A stretch of DNA of 64,000 nucleotides from Rhizobiales bacterium CCH3-A5 (lineage in GTDB: Bacteria > Pseudomonadota > Alphaproteobacteria > Rhizobiales > Beijerinckiaceae), in assembly GCA_001556025.1 (NCBI GenBank), contig LSIB01000064.1, forward strand, positions 1-64,000, given 5' to 3'. Every line of letters starts with the position of its first letter. Within the stretch, counting starts at the first letter, position 1. Both the position numbers and the translations under genes were made by a program. Positions 49,902 to 59,132 of the stretch are shown in pieces. The notes under the pieces were generated by a model. That model saw nothing but the letters and a program-made list of their open reading frames with translations, searched no databases and was not told where the DNA came from.

Positions 49902-51026
49902 TCAGCTACGTCGCAACAGGCGCGTCATCGTCGCATCGTAGTTCAGCTCCGAGATCTGCCACCAGAAATACTGGTCCTTCAGCGCATTGGCGTAGGACTC
50001 GTAGATCTTGCGGAAGCCCGGATTCTTGGCGGCAATATCGGCCCAGATCGTCAAAGCCGCCTTTGAGAGCTCGTCGATGACGTCGTTCGGCAGAAACCTG
50101 AGCTGCGCGCCGGCGCCGACGATGCGTCGCAGCGCCCTGGGGTTCTCGGCATCGTATTTGGTCTGCATGAACTCGCCGGCCTGCGAGGCCGCCGCCTTCA
50201 GCGCCGCCTGATAGGGTTTCGGCAGATCGTCCCATTTCTGGCGGTTGACGAACATGTGGACGGCGACGCCAGCATCGTTCCAGCCGGGCCAGTAATAATA
50301 CGGCGCGACGCGCACAAAGCCGAGCTTCTCGTCGTCGATCGGCGAGGTGAACTTCGTCCCGTCGATCGAGCCGCGCTCCAGCGCCGCGTAGATGTCGCCC
50401 GGCGCGATCTGCTGCGCGACGCCGCCCGCAGCCGAGAAGACCTGCCCGGCAAGGCCCGCAATGCGCATCTTCAGGCCCCGGAAGTCTGCCATCGACTTGA
50501 TTTCCTTGCGGAACCAGCCGGCGGCCTGCGCACCGGTGTTGCCGGCGAAAAGGGCATGGATGTTCTGCGTCTTGTAGAACTCGTCGAGCAGTTCGTTGCC
50601 GCCGCCATTGACCAGCCAGGCCGCATGGCCGCGCACGTTCATGCCGAAGGGCAGGCCGCAGGCGAGCGCGTAGGTCGGATCCTTGCCGATATAGTAGAAC
50701 GATGCGGTCTGGCCGATTTCGATCGTGCCGTTGCTAACCGCGTCGGCGATGGCGAGCGGCGGCACGATCTCGCCTGGCCCGAACCACTGGATTTCGAAGC
50801 GGCCGTCCGTGATCTCCCGTACCGCGTTGATGAAGACCTGCGCCGAGCCATGGAGCGCCTCCAGATTGCGCCCGAAGGTCGATGGCATGCGCCAGCGGAT
50901 CGCCGGCGCGCTCTGGGCGATGGCGGGAGCCGTGATCAGGGTGGCGGCTCCTGCAAGGCCGGCGGTCAGAACCGAGCGTCGGGCGGGGGCGCCCTTGGTC
51001 GCGCCGGCAGGACGAGTGTTCGACAT
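49902..51026 (-). CDS. TRAP transporter DctP-type substrate-binding protein
   Basis: A 374-residue periplasmic binding protein: N-terminus with ARRSVLTAGLAGAATLITAP (twin-Arg-like) and cleavage near AIAQSA; DctP core with IRWRMPSTFGRNLEALHGSA, the carboxylate-binding Arg region GLKMRIAGLAGQVFSAAGGV, QIAPGDIYAALERGSIDGTK and the family YYYWPGW segment. It belongs to the group binding 2-oxo or aromatic acids or mannonate-like ligands; the ligand is unknown. The DctQ/DctM membrane partners are absent on both sides, so they must be elsewhere. It is placed between the acyl-CoA synthetase and the enoyl-CoA hydratase, suggesting the transported acid feeds that pathway. Confidence 0.93.
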   Translation of the reverse strand: MSNTRPAGATKGAPARRSVLTAGLAGAATLITAPAIAQSAPAIRWRMPSTFGRNLEALHGSAQVFINAVREITDGRFEIQWFGPGEIVPPLAIADAVSNGTIEIGQTASFYYIGKDPTYALACGLPFGMNVRGHAAWLVNGGGNELLDEFYKTQNIHALFAGNTGAQAAGWFRKEIKSMADFRGLKMRIAGLAGQVFSAAGGVAQQIAPGDIYAALERGSIDGTKFTSPIDDEKLGFVRVAPYYYWPGWNDAGVAVHMFVNRQKWDDLPKPYQAALKAAASQAGEFMQTKYDAENPRALRRIVGAGAQLRFLPNDVIDELSKAALTIWADIAAKNPGFRKIYESYANALKDQYFWWQISELNYDATMTRLLRRS

Positions 51027-51144
51027 GGTGGTTCCCTCCCAGGAATGACCGGGCCGCTCTGGATGGCGGTTGCCGGCAGGCGCAGGCGCGGAGAAGACCA
51101 GGGGCGCAGCGTCGCCGTCGCGCTCCCCGTTCGCATCGACGCTG

Positions 51145-52026
51145 TCAATCAGCCCAGAAGTCGCGGCCGAGATTGCGGCGGGCGTCCATCAGCGGGGTTT
51201 TTTCGCGGAAGGCGTCGAGGCCGGCGCCCTTGTCCGCGTCCGGCACATCGGCCCAGCCATTGACGCTCGCCGTCCAGGCGCAGGACAGCGCCTCGAAGGC
51301 CTGGGCGGTGTAGAGATCGGTCTCGACGTTCTTGTTGATGATGAATTTGAGCTGGCGCAGCGTCTGCTGGCTCTTGGCGCGCAGGAGGGTGAGCAGCTTC
51401 TCAACCTCGGCGTCGAGCCCGTCATTGGCGACCACGCGGTTCCACAGGCCCCATTCGACCGCCTTGCGCGCCGGCTGGATCGCCGCCAGCAGGTTGATCT
51501 CCTTGGTGCGGCGGCGGTTGATGAAGCGCGACATCCGGGTGGTGCCGCCCCAGCCGGGCGTGATGCCCCAGTCGACCTCGGGCATGCCCCATTTCGCCCG
51601 CTCGGTGGCGATCACGAAGTCGCAGCACATGGTCAGTTCGAGCCCGCCGCCGACGGCATAGCCATCGACCGCCGCGATCGTCATCTTGTCGAGTTCCTCC
51701 AGCGCATAGGCCATCCACTGGTAGTAGCGGACGCGGTGGAAATACTCGTTCGAGTTCCCCCATTCGCCGCGCGACATTTCCTTGAGGTCGTCGCCGGCGC
51801 AGAAATTGCCGCCGGCACCCTTGATGACGAGGAACTTGATCGTCTTCGAGCGGCGGACATGGTCGAAGATCGAGACCAGCTCGTCCGACAGCCGCAGCGA
51901 CAGGCAGTTCACCACGCTGGGACGGTTCAGCGTCAGCACGCCGACATCGCCGTGCTCCTCGAAGATCGAGTGTTGCAGATCGGTCGGCTCCATCGGTGTC
52001 ACCGGGACGGCGAAGGGGGCGTTCAT
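51145..52026 (-). CDS. Enoyl-CoA hydratase/isomerase family protein
   Basis: A 293-residue crotonase: GDVGVLTLNRPSVVNCLSLR, oxyanion hole in KGAGGNFCAGDDLKEM, AVDGYAVGGGLELTMCCDFV with a catalytic Glu, and MPEVDWGITPGWGGTTRMSR with the second Glu. Catalytic residues for water addition are present. The product could be a hydratase, isomerase or lyase acting in degradation of an unsaturated acyl-CoA. ATG 52026 has AGGAGAGGA upstream. It is divergent from the double HxlR regulator, sharing a 152-bp operator-rich region. Confidence 0.92.
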   Translation of the reverse strand: MNAPFAVPVTPMEPTDLQHSIFEEHGDVGVLTLNRPSVVNCLSLRLSDELVSIFDHVRRSKTIKFLVIKGAGGNFCAGDDLKEMSRGEWGNSNEYFHRVRYYQWMAYALEELDKMTIAAVDGYAVGGGLELTMCCDFVIATERAKWGMPEVDWGITPGWGGTTRMSRFINRRRTKEINLLAAIQPARKAVEWGLWNRVVANDGLDAEVEKLLTLLRAKSQQTLRQLKFIINKNVETDLYTAQAFEALSCAWTASVNGWADVPDADKGAGLDAFREKTPLMDARRNLGRDFWAD

Positions 52027-52089
52027 GGCCGCTATCCTCTCCTCAGATCGAGTTTTGCACCCGGCTCGGGCGCTGCTACTCGCTAGTTG

Positions 52090-52139
52090 GTTTCGTAACG
52101 CTACTGACATGATCATAGTCAGTTTCCTAACGCAACTGA
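52090..52139. promoter_or_regulatory. HxlR-type operator: direct repeats and dyad
   Basis: GTTTCGTAACGCTACTGA (52090-52107) and GTTTCCTAACGCAACTGA (52122-52139) are 18-bp direct repeats differing at two positions and spaced 32 bp apart, about three helical turns. Between and overlapping them lies the dyad ACTGAC (52103-52108) ... GTCAGT (52118-52123) centred on ATGATCAT. Located between the divergent enoyl-CoA hydratase gene and the HxlR regulator gene. Confidence 0.8.
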
Positions 52140-52178
52140 AAAGTTGCGATATGAAATGCGCTGTCCTATTGTCGCCCG

Positions 52179-53171
52179 ATGAACACGCTCGACGCGTCTG
52201 CCGCGGCCCTCCCCGCACTTCTGCGCGAGCGCGCCGCATCCTCCGTCATCCGCGCGCTTGACGTGCTTTCGGACCCCTGGTCGTTCCTGATCCTGCGCGA
52301 GGCGTTCTTCGGCGTACGTCGCTTCGAGGCCCTGCGCGGCAATCTGATGATCGCGCGCAACATCCTGGCCGAGCGTCTGGGCCGGCTCGTCGCAGAGGGC
52401 GTGCTGGAGCGCAGGCTTTACGAGGAGCGGCCGCCGCGCTTCGAGTATCGCCTGACCGAGGCGGGGCGCGATTTCTACCCGGCGATCGTGGCGCTGATGG
52501 CCTGGGGCGACCGCTGGCGGCCGGCGGTCGACGGTCCGCCGCTGACGCTGCTGCATGCCGATGACGGCTCGCGGGTCGAACCCGTCGTCGTGTGTCTGTC
52601 CTGCGCGACGCCGGTCTCGCCCTTCGACGTCGTGCTCGAGAATGGCCCCGGCGCCGGCATGGAAATTGACTTCGTCACGCCAGCCACGCGCCGGCGCGGC
52701 GATGACGAGGCCTGGCTGCGCGGCCGTCCCTGCTCGGTCGCGCGCGCGCTCCACGCGATCGGCGACCGCTGGAGCTTCCGTATCCTGCGCCAGAGTTTTT
52801 TCGGCGCGAAGCGCTTCGAGGCATTTCAGCAATCGCTTGGGATCGCTCGCAATATTCTCAGCGAGCGGCTGGCGCGACTGGTCGGCGAAGGTATCCTGGA
52901 ACGGCACCGGTATCAGGATCGCCCCGAACGCTTCGAGTACAGCCTTTCGCAGTCAGGACTCGATCTCTATCCGAGTTTCCTGCTGCTGATGTCGTGGGGC
53001 GATCGCTGGCGAACGGCTGGAGCCGGCCCTCCGCTGCTCATCCGACACCAGAGCTGCGGCGCGGTCGTCCGGCCGCGCATCATCTGCGCCCGACGGGGAA
53101 CCGCGATCCGAGCAAACGTGATCGCGTATCGGATGAATTACCTCTATGCCCCGGCCGATGAACGGACCTAG
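52179..53171 (+). CDS. Double-domain HxlR-family transcriptional regulator
   Basis: HxlR winged helix-turn-helix proteins are normally about 100-150 residues. This one has 330 and two copies: domain 1 about 22-115 (ALDVLSDPWSFLILREAFFG, RNILAERLGRLVAEGVLERR, FEYRLTEAGRDFYP) and domain 2 about 186-278 (ALHAIGDRWSFRILRQSFFG, RNILSERLARLVGEGILERH, FEYSLSQSGLDLYP). Each is followed by a short Cys-containing segment (VVVCLSCATPV; RHQSCGAVV). This is an internal duplication and fusion, so a monomer could act as a built-in dimer. It is divergent from the enoyl-CoA hydratase; the operator repeats upstream fit autoregulation and control of that operon. Confidence 0.92.
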   Translation: MNTLDASAAALPALLRERAASSVIRALDVLSDPWSFLILREAFFGVRRFEALRGNLMIARNILAERLGRLVAEGVLERRLYEERPPRFEYRLTEAGRDFYPAIVALMAWGDRWRPAVDGPPLTLLHADDGSRVEPVVVCLSCATPVSPFDVVLENGPGAGMEIDFVTPATRRRGDDEAWLRGRPCSVARALHAIGDRWSFRILRQSFFGAKRFEAFQQSLGIARNILSERLARLVGEGILERHRYQDRPERFEYSLSQSGLDLYPSFLLLMSWGDRWRTAGAGPPLLIRHQSCGAVVRPRIICARRGTAIRANVIAYRMNYLYAPADERT

Positions 53172-53287
53172 CGAAGGTTGACGCAAGGCGAGCGGGGCGA
53201 ACGATCGGTGCGGCGGGGTTGGAAACCAGCACTCCCGGTACCGGCCCACGGCGGTTCCGAACCCTCGAAAACGCCGGTGGGAAGTGG

Positions 53288-53361
53288 CGAGCCCGGCTGG
53301 ATTCGAACCAGCGACCAGCAGCTTAGAAGGCTGCTGCTCTATCCATCTGAGCTACGGGCCC
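53288..53361 (-). tRNA. tRNA-Arg (anticodon TCT)
   Basis: Complete cloverleaf on the minus strand: acceptor GGGCCCG paired to CGGGCTC (one G-T pair), anticodon stem GCAGC/GCTGC with loop CTTCTAA giving anticodon TCT, T-arm GCTGG-TTCGAAT-CCAGC and discriminator G. It reads AGA codons. Confidence 0.95.
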
Positions 53362-53445
53362 GTCGCGGCGGAAAACGATCCCGCCGATCCGGAGAAGACG
53401 CACGAAGCGGGCGTCCTGCTCAAGGCATAAATCACTACGTCCCGG

Positions 53446-53751
53446 TCAGTGCGTCCACTGCCCGACACGGCCGAACTTGAAATTGTCCGAATAGGCCATC
53501 GCGCGGCGTCGGGCCTCCTGGGGCTCCTCGACGCGAAAGGGGATGCCGTTGCGCGTAGCATAGGCGATGGCCTCGTCGCGGCCGTCGAACCAGAGCTTGA
53601 GCTGGCTCTTCATGTCGCCGGACGACGTCCAGCCCATCAGCGGCTCGATCTCGCGCGGCTGCTCCGGCTCATATTCGAGCAGCCAGCGCTCGGTCTTGGC
53701 CGTGCCGGACTGCATCGCCGTGCGGGCGGGGCGGTAGATGCGTGCGCTCAT
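53446..53751 (-). CDS. NADH dehydrogenase accessory subunit (NDUFS4-like, ETC complex I conserved region)
   Basis: A 101-residue protein of the ETC_C1_NDUFA4/NDUFS4 family found in Alphaproteobacteria and mitochondria: ARIYRPARTAMQSGTAKTER, W-rich FEPEQPREIEPLMGWTSSGD-like segment, then EEAIAYA-like and YSDNFKFGRVGQWTH at the C-terminus. It binds the peripheral arm of complex I and stabilises it. ATG 53751 is used; a longer frame runs through the neighbouring tRNA and is not real. It sits between tRNA-Arg and tRNA-Pro on the same strand. Confidence 0.93.
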   Translation of the reverse strand: MSARIYRPARTAMQSGTAKTERWLLEYEPEQPREIEPLMGWTSSGDMKSQLKLWFDGRDEAIAYATRNGIPFRVEEPQEARRRAMAYSDNFKFGRVGQWTH

Positions 53752-53812
53752 GGTCTCGCTTGTCGCTCCACACTTCGCCGGCCTGAGAGGCCGCATGCCT
53801 GCAAGAAAATGG

Positions 53813-53886
53813 TCGGGGCACCAGGATTCGAACCTGGGACCCTCTGCTCCCAAAGCAGATGCGCTACCGGGCTGCGCTATACCCCG
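53813..53886 (-). tRNA. tRNA-Pro (anticodon TGG)
   Basis: Complete cloverleaf on the minus strand: acceptor CGGGGTA paired to TGCCCCG, anticodon stem TCTGC/GCAGA with loop TTTGGGA giving anticodon TGG, T-arm with TTCGAAT loop and discriminator A. Confidence 0.96.
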
Positions 53887-54016
53887 ACATTGGACATGCG
53901 ACGTTCGACATTCGCAGGCCCGTCGCGCGGCTTCTCGCCTGCCGGCCGCGACGGCGCTCCGCATAGCACCGAACGCGGTGCATGGAAACAGCCGAGTGGA
54001 CGCAGCGCAGCATGGA

Positions 54017-54490
54017 TCAGCGCTTGAACAGCGGGTGCTCGACCCTGTCGCCGGGCTTGATGCCCAGGCTCTCGCTGATCCCGCCATTGATCTCCAGCAC
54101 CGACAGGACCGGCTCGCCCGAGGGAATCGTCCGGCGCGAGAGGGGCTCGGTCCGCTCGGCGATGCGCACGATCGTGCCGTCGGCCCGGATGAACAGCATG
54201 TCGAGCGAGATGAAGGTGTTCTCCATCCACATCGCCACCGGCTCGGTGCGGGCGAAGTCGAACAGCATGCCGCGGTCCGGCGGGAGGTAGTTGCGGTGCA
54301 TCAGCCCCTTGGCGCGCTGCTCGTTGGTGCGCATCACCTCGACCTGGAACGCATGGCGCTTGCCGCCGCTGACGATGCTCAGCGCCTCCAGCCCGGCGGG
54401 AGCGGCCTGTTGCGCGCGTGCGGCCATTGGCGAGACGACGAACGCCAGGCAAGCCAGGCCACACAGGAACAGGCGTCTGAAGGCGTTCAT
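54017..54490 (-). CDS. Exported DUF192 family protein
   Basis: A 157-residue protein: signal peptide ending MAARAQQA, then the DUF192 domain (about 40-155): FQVEVMRTNEQRAKGLMHRN, GMLFDFARTEPVAMWMENTF, ISLDMLFIRADGTIVRIAER and GDRVEHPLF. Such proteins are conserved, small and of unknown function, often near tRNA-Pro in Hyphomicrobiales. ATG 54490 has GGAG upstream. Confidence 0.93.
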   Translation of the reverse strand: MNAFRRLFLCGLACLAFVVSPMAARAQQAAPAGLEALSIVSGGKRHAFQVEVMRTNEQRAKGLMHRNYLPPDRGMLFDFARTEPVAMWMENTFISLDMLFIRADGTIVRIAERTEPLSRRTIPSGEPVLSVLEINGGISESLGIKPGDRVEHPLFKR

Positions 54491-54675
54491 TGTCGGGCGC
54501 TCCATCATCATGGTCATGCACGTCGCGGGCATACAGGGTCGCGCGATTGCCGCAATCGCGACAGATACCGACAATCCTCGCATCGCGGTCAAGCATTTGC
54601 AGCAGATACGACCTGCTTTGCGTCTTTCTTTCGTCGCGCCCTTGCGGCAGGTTCACATCGAACCGGGAGATCATC

Positions 54676-56589
54676 ATGCTCGCCTCGAATCGCCGCCGAG
54701 CGGCACCCTGTCAGCCGGCCCTGCTCGCGCTTGCCATCGCCCTCTGCACCAGCGTCGCAGCCAGGGCCGCCGACTTCCAGCTCACCAATGTGAAGCTCGA
54801 TTTCGGAGCGCTGGTCGTCTCTGCGCCAACGCTGGAGGTAAAGGGTTCGCCGCTCGAGCGGGAGGCTTTCGCGGCCTTGCTGCGAACGGGCGGCGAAAGT
54901 GCGACGTCACGTCTGGGTAAACTCACCGCGGCCGAGATCACCGCGCCGGAAATCGTTTTCGAGCAGACGCTGGGGGGGCAAAAGCAGATCACGCGCTATC
55001 GTAACGTGCGCTTCAGCGACCTCAAGGAGGGCTTGATCGGGCGAGGCGCGGCGGAAAGCGCGACGGTGTCTGGAACGATTCCGGCGCAGCCCGGCGAGGC
55101 GACGCCGCCGCGTTCGGCCGGCGGCGCGCTGGGCGCCGCGACCGGCGCCGTCGGGGGCGGCGGAACGACCACGATCAGCGGCCAGATGCTGCGCACGAGT
55201 TTCGAGGCCTTCGACGCCCGCCATCTGGCGCGCGTGCTGACCGAGAAAGCGCAACCCGGCGCAGGCGAACCGATGCGACCGATTTTTGGCCGGTTCGAGC
55301 AGGACGGCTACACGCTCGACATGGGCAAGGCCGGCAAGATGTCGCTCGGCAAGTCGAGCGGCACGGGCTTCGCCGCCAAGGTCGGCCCCGAGCCGCTGGG
55401 CGAGGTGCTGTCCCGGCTCGTCGCGCTCAGCGACGCCGCCGAAAAATCCGCGCGCGAAGCCAAACCGGCCGACAAGCCGCTGAAAACCGAGGACGAGAGG
55501 CGGATGGGGCTCGCCCTGCTCTCGCTCTACGACAGCGTGTCGTATGGCAATGGCGAGTTGCGCGACCTTGCCATGACGCTGATCACGCCGCCGACGCCGG
55601 GCGCCAAGCCAGAAACCGTCGAGTTCAAGATAGCGCGGATCGCCTATAGCGAGAACGCGCCGGCCAAGAGCGGCTTTGCGCTGGAGGGCACGAGCTTTTC
55701 CGGCGGCGGCGCAAAGGGCCAGATCGAGACGATCGCCTATTCCGGCTTTTCGCTGTCGCCGCTGATCGAGGAACTGAAGGCGCTACTGGCGAAGCCCGAC
55801 GCCGACATCGACAATCTCGACTTCCGCAAATTCATCCCGACCATCGGCACGATCCGGATGACCGGCATGAGCGTCGATGCGCCCCAGCCGCCGCGCCGCG
55901 GCCAACCGCAACCGCCGCTGCGGATCGGGCTCGGGCTGATGGAATTGAAGACGGGCGAGCAGCTCAACGGCGTGCCGACGGCCGTGAGCCTGACGCTCGA
56001 CAACCTGCTCGTGCCGGTCACCGAGGGGCCGGGCAATCCCGCCGCGCGCGACCTGATCGCGATGGGTTTCCGGACGCTCGATCTCTCCGCCAAGCTCGAC
56101 ATGGCGTGGGACGCCGCCAAGAGTGAACTCGGCGTGCGCGCGCTCTCGCTGGGGGCTGCGAACATGGCCAAGCTCGACATCTCCGGCATCCTTGGCAACG
56201 TCACCAAGGACCTGTTCGCCAGCGATCTCGCTCTGGCGCAGGTCGCGGCGCTCGGCGCGACGGTGCGCAGCGTCGAGGCGAAGCTGCAGAATTTCGGCCT
56301 GCTCGAAAAGCTGGTCGAGAACGAGGCCCGCAAGGCCAACCGCAAGCCGGACGATATGCGCCGCGAATATGCGATGATGGCGAGCCTCGGACTATCGGCG
56401 ATTCTCGGCCCCTCCGACGCCGCCAAGACGCTGACGGCGGCGATCTCGCGCTTCGCAGCGCAACCGCGCGCGCTGACCGTGCAGGCGTCCGCCAAGTCCG
56501 GCTCCGGGCTCGGGCTCGCCGACGTGCTGACGATCACCGACCCGACCCAGATCTTCGACAAGATCGACCTCAAGGCCACGGCCGAGTGA
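54676..56589 (+). CDS. Large exported protein of unknown function
   Basis: A 637-residue protein I do not recognise. Signal peptide [20 protein letters not shown] through ARAADF. The mature part has a beta-rich N-terminal region (about 30-120), a low-complexity linker (about 137-170, with [15 protein letters not shown]), a region rich in [18 protein letters not shown] strands, and a C-terminal half with alternating hydrophobic strands and helices ([40 protein letters not shown]). The length and strand pattern recall AsmA-like or YdbH-like periplasmic proteins but no signature is visible. GGGAG at 54664 supports the start. It overlaps the acetyltransferase by 4 bp (GTGA), so it is translationally coupled to glycan-modification genes. 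Confidence 0.8.
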   Translation: MLASNRRRAAPCQPALLALAIALCTSVAARAADFQLTNVKLDFGALVVSAPTLEVKGSPLEREAFAALLRTGGESATSRLGKLTAAEITAPEIVFEQTLGGQKQITRYRNVRFSDLKEGLIGRGAAESATVSGTIPAQPGEATPPRSAGGALGAATGAVGGGGTTTISGQMLRTSFEAFDARHLARVLTEKAQPGAGEPMRPIFGRFEQDGYTLDMGKAGKMSLGKSSGTGFAAKVGPEPLGEVLSRLVALSDAAEKSAREAKPADKPLKTEDERRMGLALLSLYDSVSYGNGELRDLAMTLITPPTPGAKPETVEFKIARIAYSENAPAKSGFALEGTSFSGGGAKGQIETIAYSGFSLSPLIEELKALLAKPDADIDNLDFRKFIPTIGTIRMTGMSVDAPQPPRRGQPQPPLRIGLGLMELKTGEQLNGVPTAVSLTLDNLLVPVTEGPGNPAARDLIAMGFRTLDLSAKLDMAWDAAKSELGVRALSLGAANMAKLDISGILGNVTKDLFASDLALAQVAALGATVRSVEAKLQNFGLLEKLVENEARKANRKPDDMRREYAMMASLGLSAILGPSDAAKTLTAAISRFAAQPRALTVQASAKSGSGLGLADVLTITDPTQIFDKIDLKATAE

Positions 56590-57329
56590 GACAGGCGGCC
56601 GACCGGCACGGCGACGCCCTGCTGCCCGAGGATGCCGACTGGACGCCGGGCGCGCTTGCCGTCTGGTGGGCCGGCCTGTCGCCGATTCCGCGCGGCTGGC
56701 TCTCGCGCCGCCTCAATCCCGACAACCAGACCCGGCTGCATCTGGCGCATCTGATAGCCCGGCGACGGGGCCAGATCGCGATCGGCCCCTACAGCTATGG
56801 CCGACCCAAGATCCGCTTTCCCGAGAGCGGCGCGCGGCTCGTGATCGGCCGCTTCTGCTCGATCGCCGATGGCGTCGAGATCCTGCTCGGCGGCAATCAC
56901 CGCCTCGACTGGGCGACGACCTATCCGTTCGCCGCCCTGCCCGGTCTCTGGCCCGAAGCGGCGGGTCTGGACGGCAGCCATGTCAGCAACGGGGATGTCG
57001 TCATCGGACATGATGTCTGGCTCGGCTCGCAAAGCCTCATCCTGTCGGGCGTCACCATCGGACATGGGGCGGTCGTTGCGGCACGCGCCGTCGTCACGCG
57101 CGATGTCCCGCCCTATGCGATCGTGGCGGGCAATCCCGCCAGGCCGGTGCGCTACAGGATGAGCGAGAACCGGATCGCCGCCCTGCTCGCGAGCCGCTGG
57201 TGGGCGCGTCCGGAACCTGAAATCCGCAAACTGATCCCGATGCTGATGTCGGACCGGCTGGAGGCGCTGGATCAAGGCCTCCAGCCGACCGTCCAGAAAC
57301 AATTTGTCATCGACGGAAACGCACCGTAA
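56586..57329 (+). CDS. CatB-related O-acetyltransferase (left-handed beta-helix)
   Basis: A 247-residue hexapeptide-repeat acetyltransferase. The beta-helix contains [37 protein letters not shown], catalytic-type NHRLDW and the loop/coil [56 protein letters not shown]. This pattern is typical of xenobiotic/polysaccharide acetyltransferases (CatB/VatD group) active on surface sugars. GTG 56586 overlaps the preceding stop. Followed by a methyltransferase gene. Confidence 0.93.
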   Translation: MRQAADRHGDALLPEDADWTPGALAVWWAGLSPIPRGWLSRRLNPDNQTRLHLAHLIARRRGQIAIGPYSYGRPKIRFPESGARLVIGRFCSIADGVEILLGGNHRLDWATTYPFAALPGLWPEAAGLDGSHVSNGDVVIGHDVWLGSQSLILSGVTIGHGAVVAARAVVTRDVPPYAIVAGNPARPVRYRMSENRIAALLASRWWARPEPEIRKLIPMLMSDRLEALDQGLQPTVQKQFVIDGNAP

Positions 57330-57369
57330 CGCATGCGGCGTCTGTCACCGCCGACGCCGGATCGTTTCC

Positions 57370-58188
57370 ATGCATGCTTCCGCCCAGGACAAGGCCCGCG
57401 TCTTCCGCCGCGCCTATCTCGCCGAGGTCGAGACGACCGCTCTGACCGTGCTCGATGTCGGATCGGCGATCGTCGACGGGCAGAGCCTGTCGAACCGCGA
57501 CGTGATGGGAAATCCGGCCTGGACCCTGCGCGGGATGGACATCGAGCCGGGTCTCAACGTCGATATCGTCGTCGCCGACCCTTATGACTGGAGGGAGATC
57601 GAATCCGGCTCCGTCGATGTCGTGACCTGCTCGGAGGTGTTCGAGCATGCCGAATTCTTCTGGATCACGATCCTCGAGATCGCACGGGTTCTGAAGGGCA
57701 ACGGGCTCGCCTTCATCACCTCGCCCGGCGGCGGGCCGCGTCATCGGTTCCCTGTCGATTGCTGGCGCTTCTACGACGACGCCTTCCCGGCGCTGGCCCG
57801 CTATGCCGGGCTCACTTTGCTCGAGGCTCAGGTCCAGTGGGTGCCGGCCTATCGCAAGGGCATCCAGTGGCGCGATTCGAGCGCGGTGATGCAGAAGCCG
57901 GCGCGTGACACCGGCGCTGCCCATGCCGACGCCATGCGCTACGCCATTGGCAAGAGCCTGCGCGCCGCCGAGCCGGCGCTGGCCGAGATCGAGGCGTCAA
58001 AGCTCGCGCCCACGCCCTGCCCGCTCAGCGCCATCCCGCCGTTGACCGGCCGGAACGCCTTCCTAGCGCGAGAAGCCGAACTTCTGGCCGGCGAAAGCGT
58101 GGCGTTGCGCAAGACCCGGCTCGTGCTGCGCCAGCTCCGCGAAATCCGGCGTATCATCGCGACGCCGATGCGCGACCTGCATTTGTGA
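57370..58188 (+). CDS. Class I SAM-dependent methyltransferase
   Basis: A 272-residue methyltransferase of the Methyltransf_11/23 type: VLDVGSAIVDGQSLSN (SAM-binding motif I, with a variant of GxGxG), LRGMDIEPGLNVDIVVADPY (acidic ribose-binding Asp/Glu), VDVVTCSEVFEHAEFFWITI (motif IV) and ARVLKGNGLAFITSPGGGPR. A likely role is methylating a surface sugar or small molecule with the neighbouring acetyltransferase and glycosyltransferase. The 3' end overlaps the convergent glycosyltransferase gene by 35 bp. No strong ribosome site. Confidence 0.88.
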   Translation: MHASAQDKARVFRRAYLAEVETTALTVLDVGSAIVDGQSLSNRDVMGNPAWTLRGMDIEPGLNVDIVVADPYDWREIESGSVDVVTCSEVFEHAEFFWITILEIARVLKGNGLAFITSPGGGPRHRFPVDCWRFYDDAFPALARYAGLTLLEAQVQWVPAYRKGIQWRDSSAVMQKPARDTGAAHADAMRYAIGKSLRAAEPALAEIEASKLAPTPCPLSAIPPLTGRNAFLAREAELLAGESVALRKTRLVLRQLREIRRIIATPMRDLHL

Positions 58189-59089
58189 GGCCTGCATCTG
58201 CAAGGCCCTGGCGGCGCAGCGCCGTGTCGCCACGCCGGAAGGCGAGCGCGCCCGCCGCCGAACCGGCATGCGCGGCCATCTTGCCCCGGTTCAGGAGCAC
58301 GCCGTAACCTGCTGCTTTGGCTGCACTTCTAACGATGGTCCAGAGAGAGGGCACAGCCAGCCCGTACTTCCTCGATACATAGGCGTGCGACCAGGCGAGG
58401 TGCCATCGCGCAGTGAAGCGACGGCCAAGGCTGGCCGCGCTGGAGCGCCCTCGCCCATGCGACGCTTCCGCCGCGTTCACATGAACGAGCGCGTGGCCGG
58501 CGTCGCGCATCCGCCGGCAGAGATCGTCATCCTCGTAGAACAGGAAGATCGCCGGATCGAACCCGCCCAAGGCCAGGAACAGATCGCGCCGGACCAGCAG
58601 ACAGGCCCCTGAGAGAAAGGGCAGGCAGATATCGCCCTCGGGCAGCATCATTCCGCCCTTCAGATTGAGATTGTGCGGCGAGAGCAGCGAGCGCGGCTGC
58701 AGGAAGACCCGCCCCGACGGCTCGACGATGCGCGGCGCCAGAAGCCCGGCGTCGGGATAGCGCGCGGCAGCCGCGTGCAGGGCCGCAATCGCGCCGGGCT
58801 GCAGGACGAGGTCAGGATTGACGATCAGCGCATAGGGCGTGCGACAGGCCGCGATGCCGGCATTGTTGGCGCGGCCATAACCCTCGTTGCGAGAATTGGC
58901 GACGAGCTGCGCGCCAAATCTCGCCGCGATGGCGCGGCTGTCGTCCATGCTGGCGTTGTCGACGACGATCGCCGACACGCCCTCGCTTCGCAGGGCGCTC
59001 AGGCAGTCGGCCAGAACGCTTGCGCTGTCATGGCTGACCACGATGGCGGTGACGCTGTCGACGGCGATGGCGTGGGGGTCTCCCGGCAT
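58154..59089 (-). CDS. GT2 glycosyltransferase (rhamnosyltransferase-like)
   Basis: A 311-residue GT-A transferase: VTAIVVSHDSASVLADCLSA, IVVDNASMDDSR (nucleotide binding), NEGYGRANNAGI, LIVNPDLVLQPGAI (DXD-like region), FLSGACLLVRRDLFLALGGF and FLFYEDDDLCRRMRDAGHAL (catalytic acid region). This is the WcaE/WbbL/rhamnosyltransferase type and points to surface-polysaccharide synthesis. ATG 59089 is chosen over the upstream frame start at 59188, which would add 33 residues of no domain. Confidence 0.9.
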   Translation of the reverse strand: MPGDPHAIAVDSVTAIVVSHDSASVLADCLSALRSEGVSAIVVDNASMDDSRAIAARFGAQLVANSRNEGYGRANNAGIAACRTPYALIVNPDLVLQPGAIAALHAAAARYPDAGLLAPRIVEPSGRVFLQPRSLLSPHNLNLKGGMMLPEGDICLPFLSGACLLVRRDLFLALGGFDPAIFLFYEDDDLCRRMRDAGHALVHVNAAEASHGRGRSSAASLGRRFTARWHLAWSHAYVSRKYGLAVPSLWTIVRSAAKAAGYGVLLNRGKMAAHAGSAAGALAFRRGDTALRRQGLADAGLTNAGRASASR

Positions 59090-59132
59090 GGCGGCCTTGT
59101 CGCCGGGAAAGCCGTAAGCAGGCAAGCGGAAT

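Noticed and set aside
53446..54087. Long version of the NDUFS4-like gene reaching 54087
   Set aside because: The added N-terminus reads through tRNA-Pro (GSASALGAEGPRFESW is a tRNA artefact). ATG 53751 is the family start.
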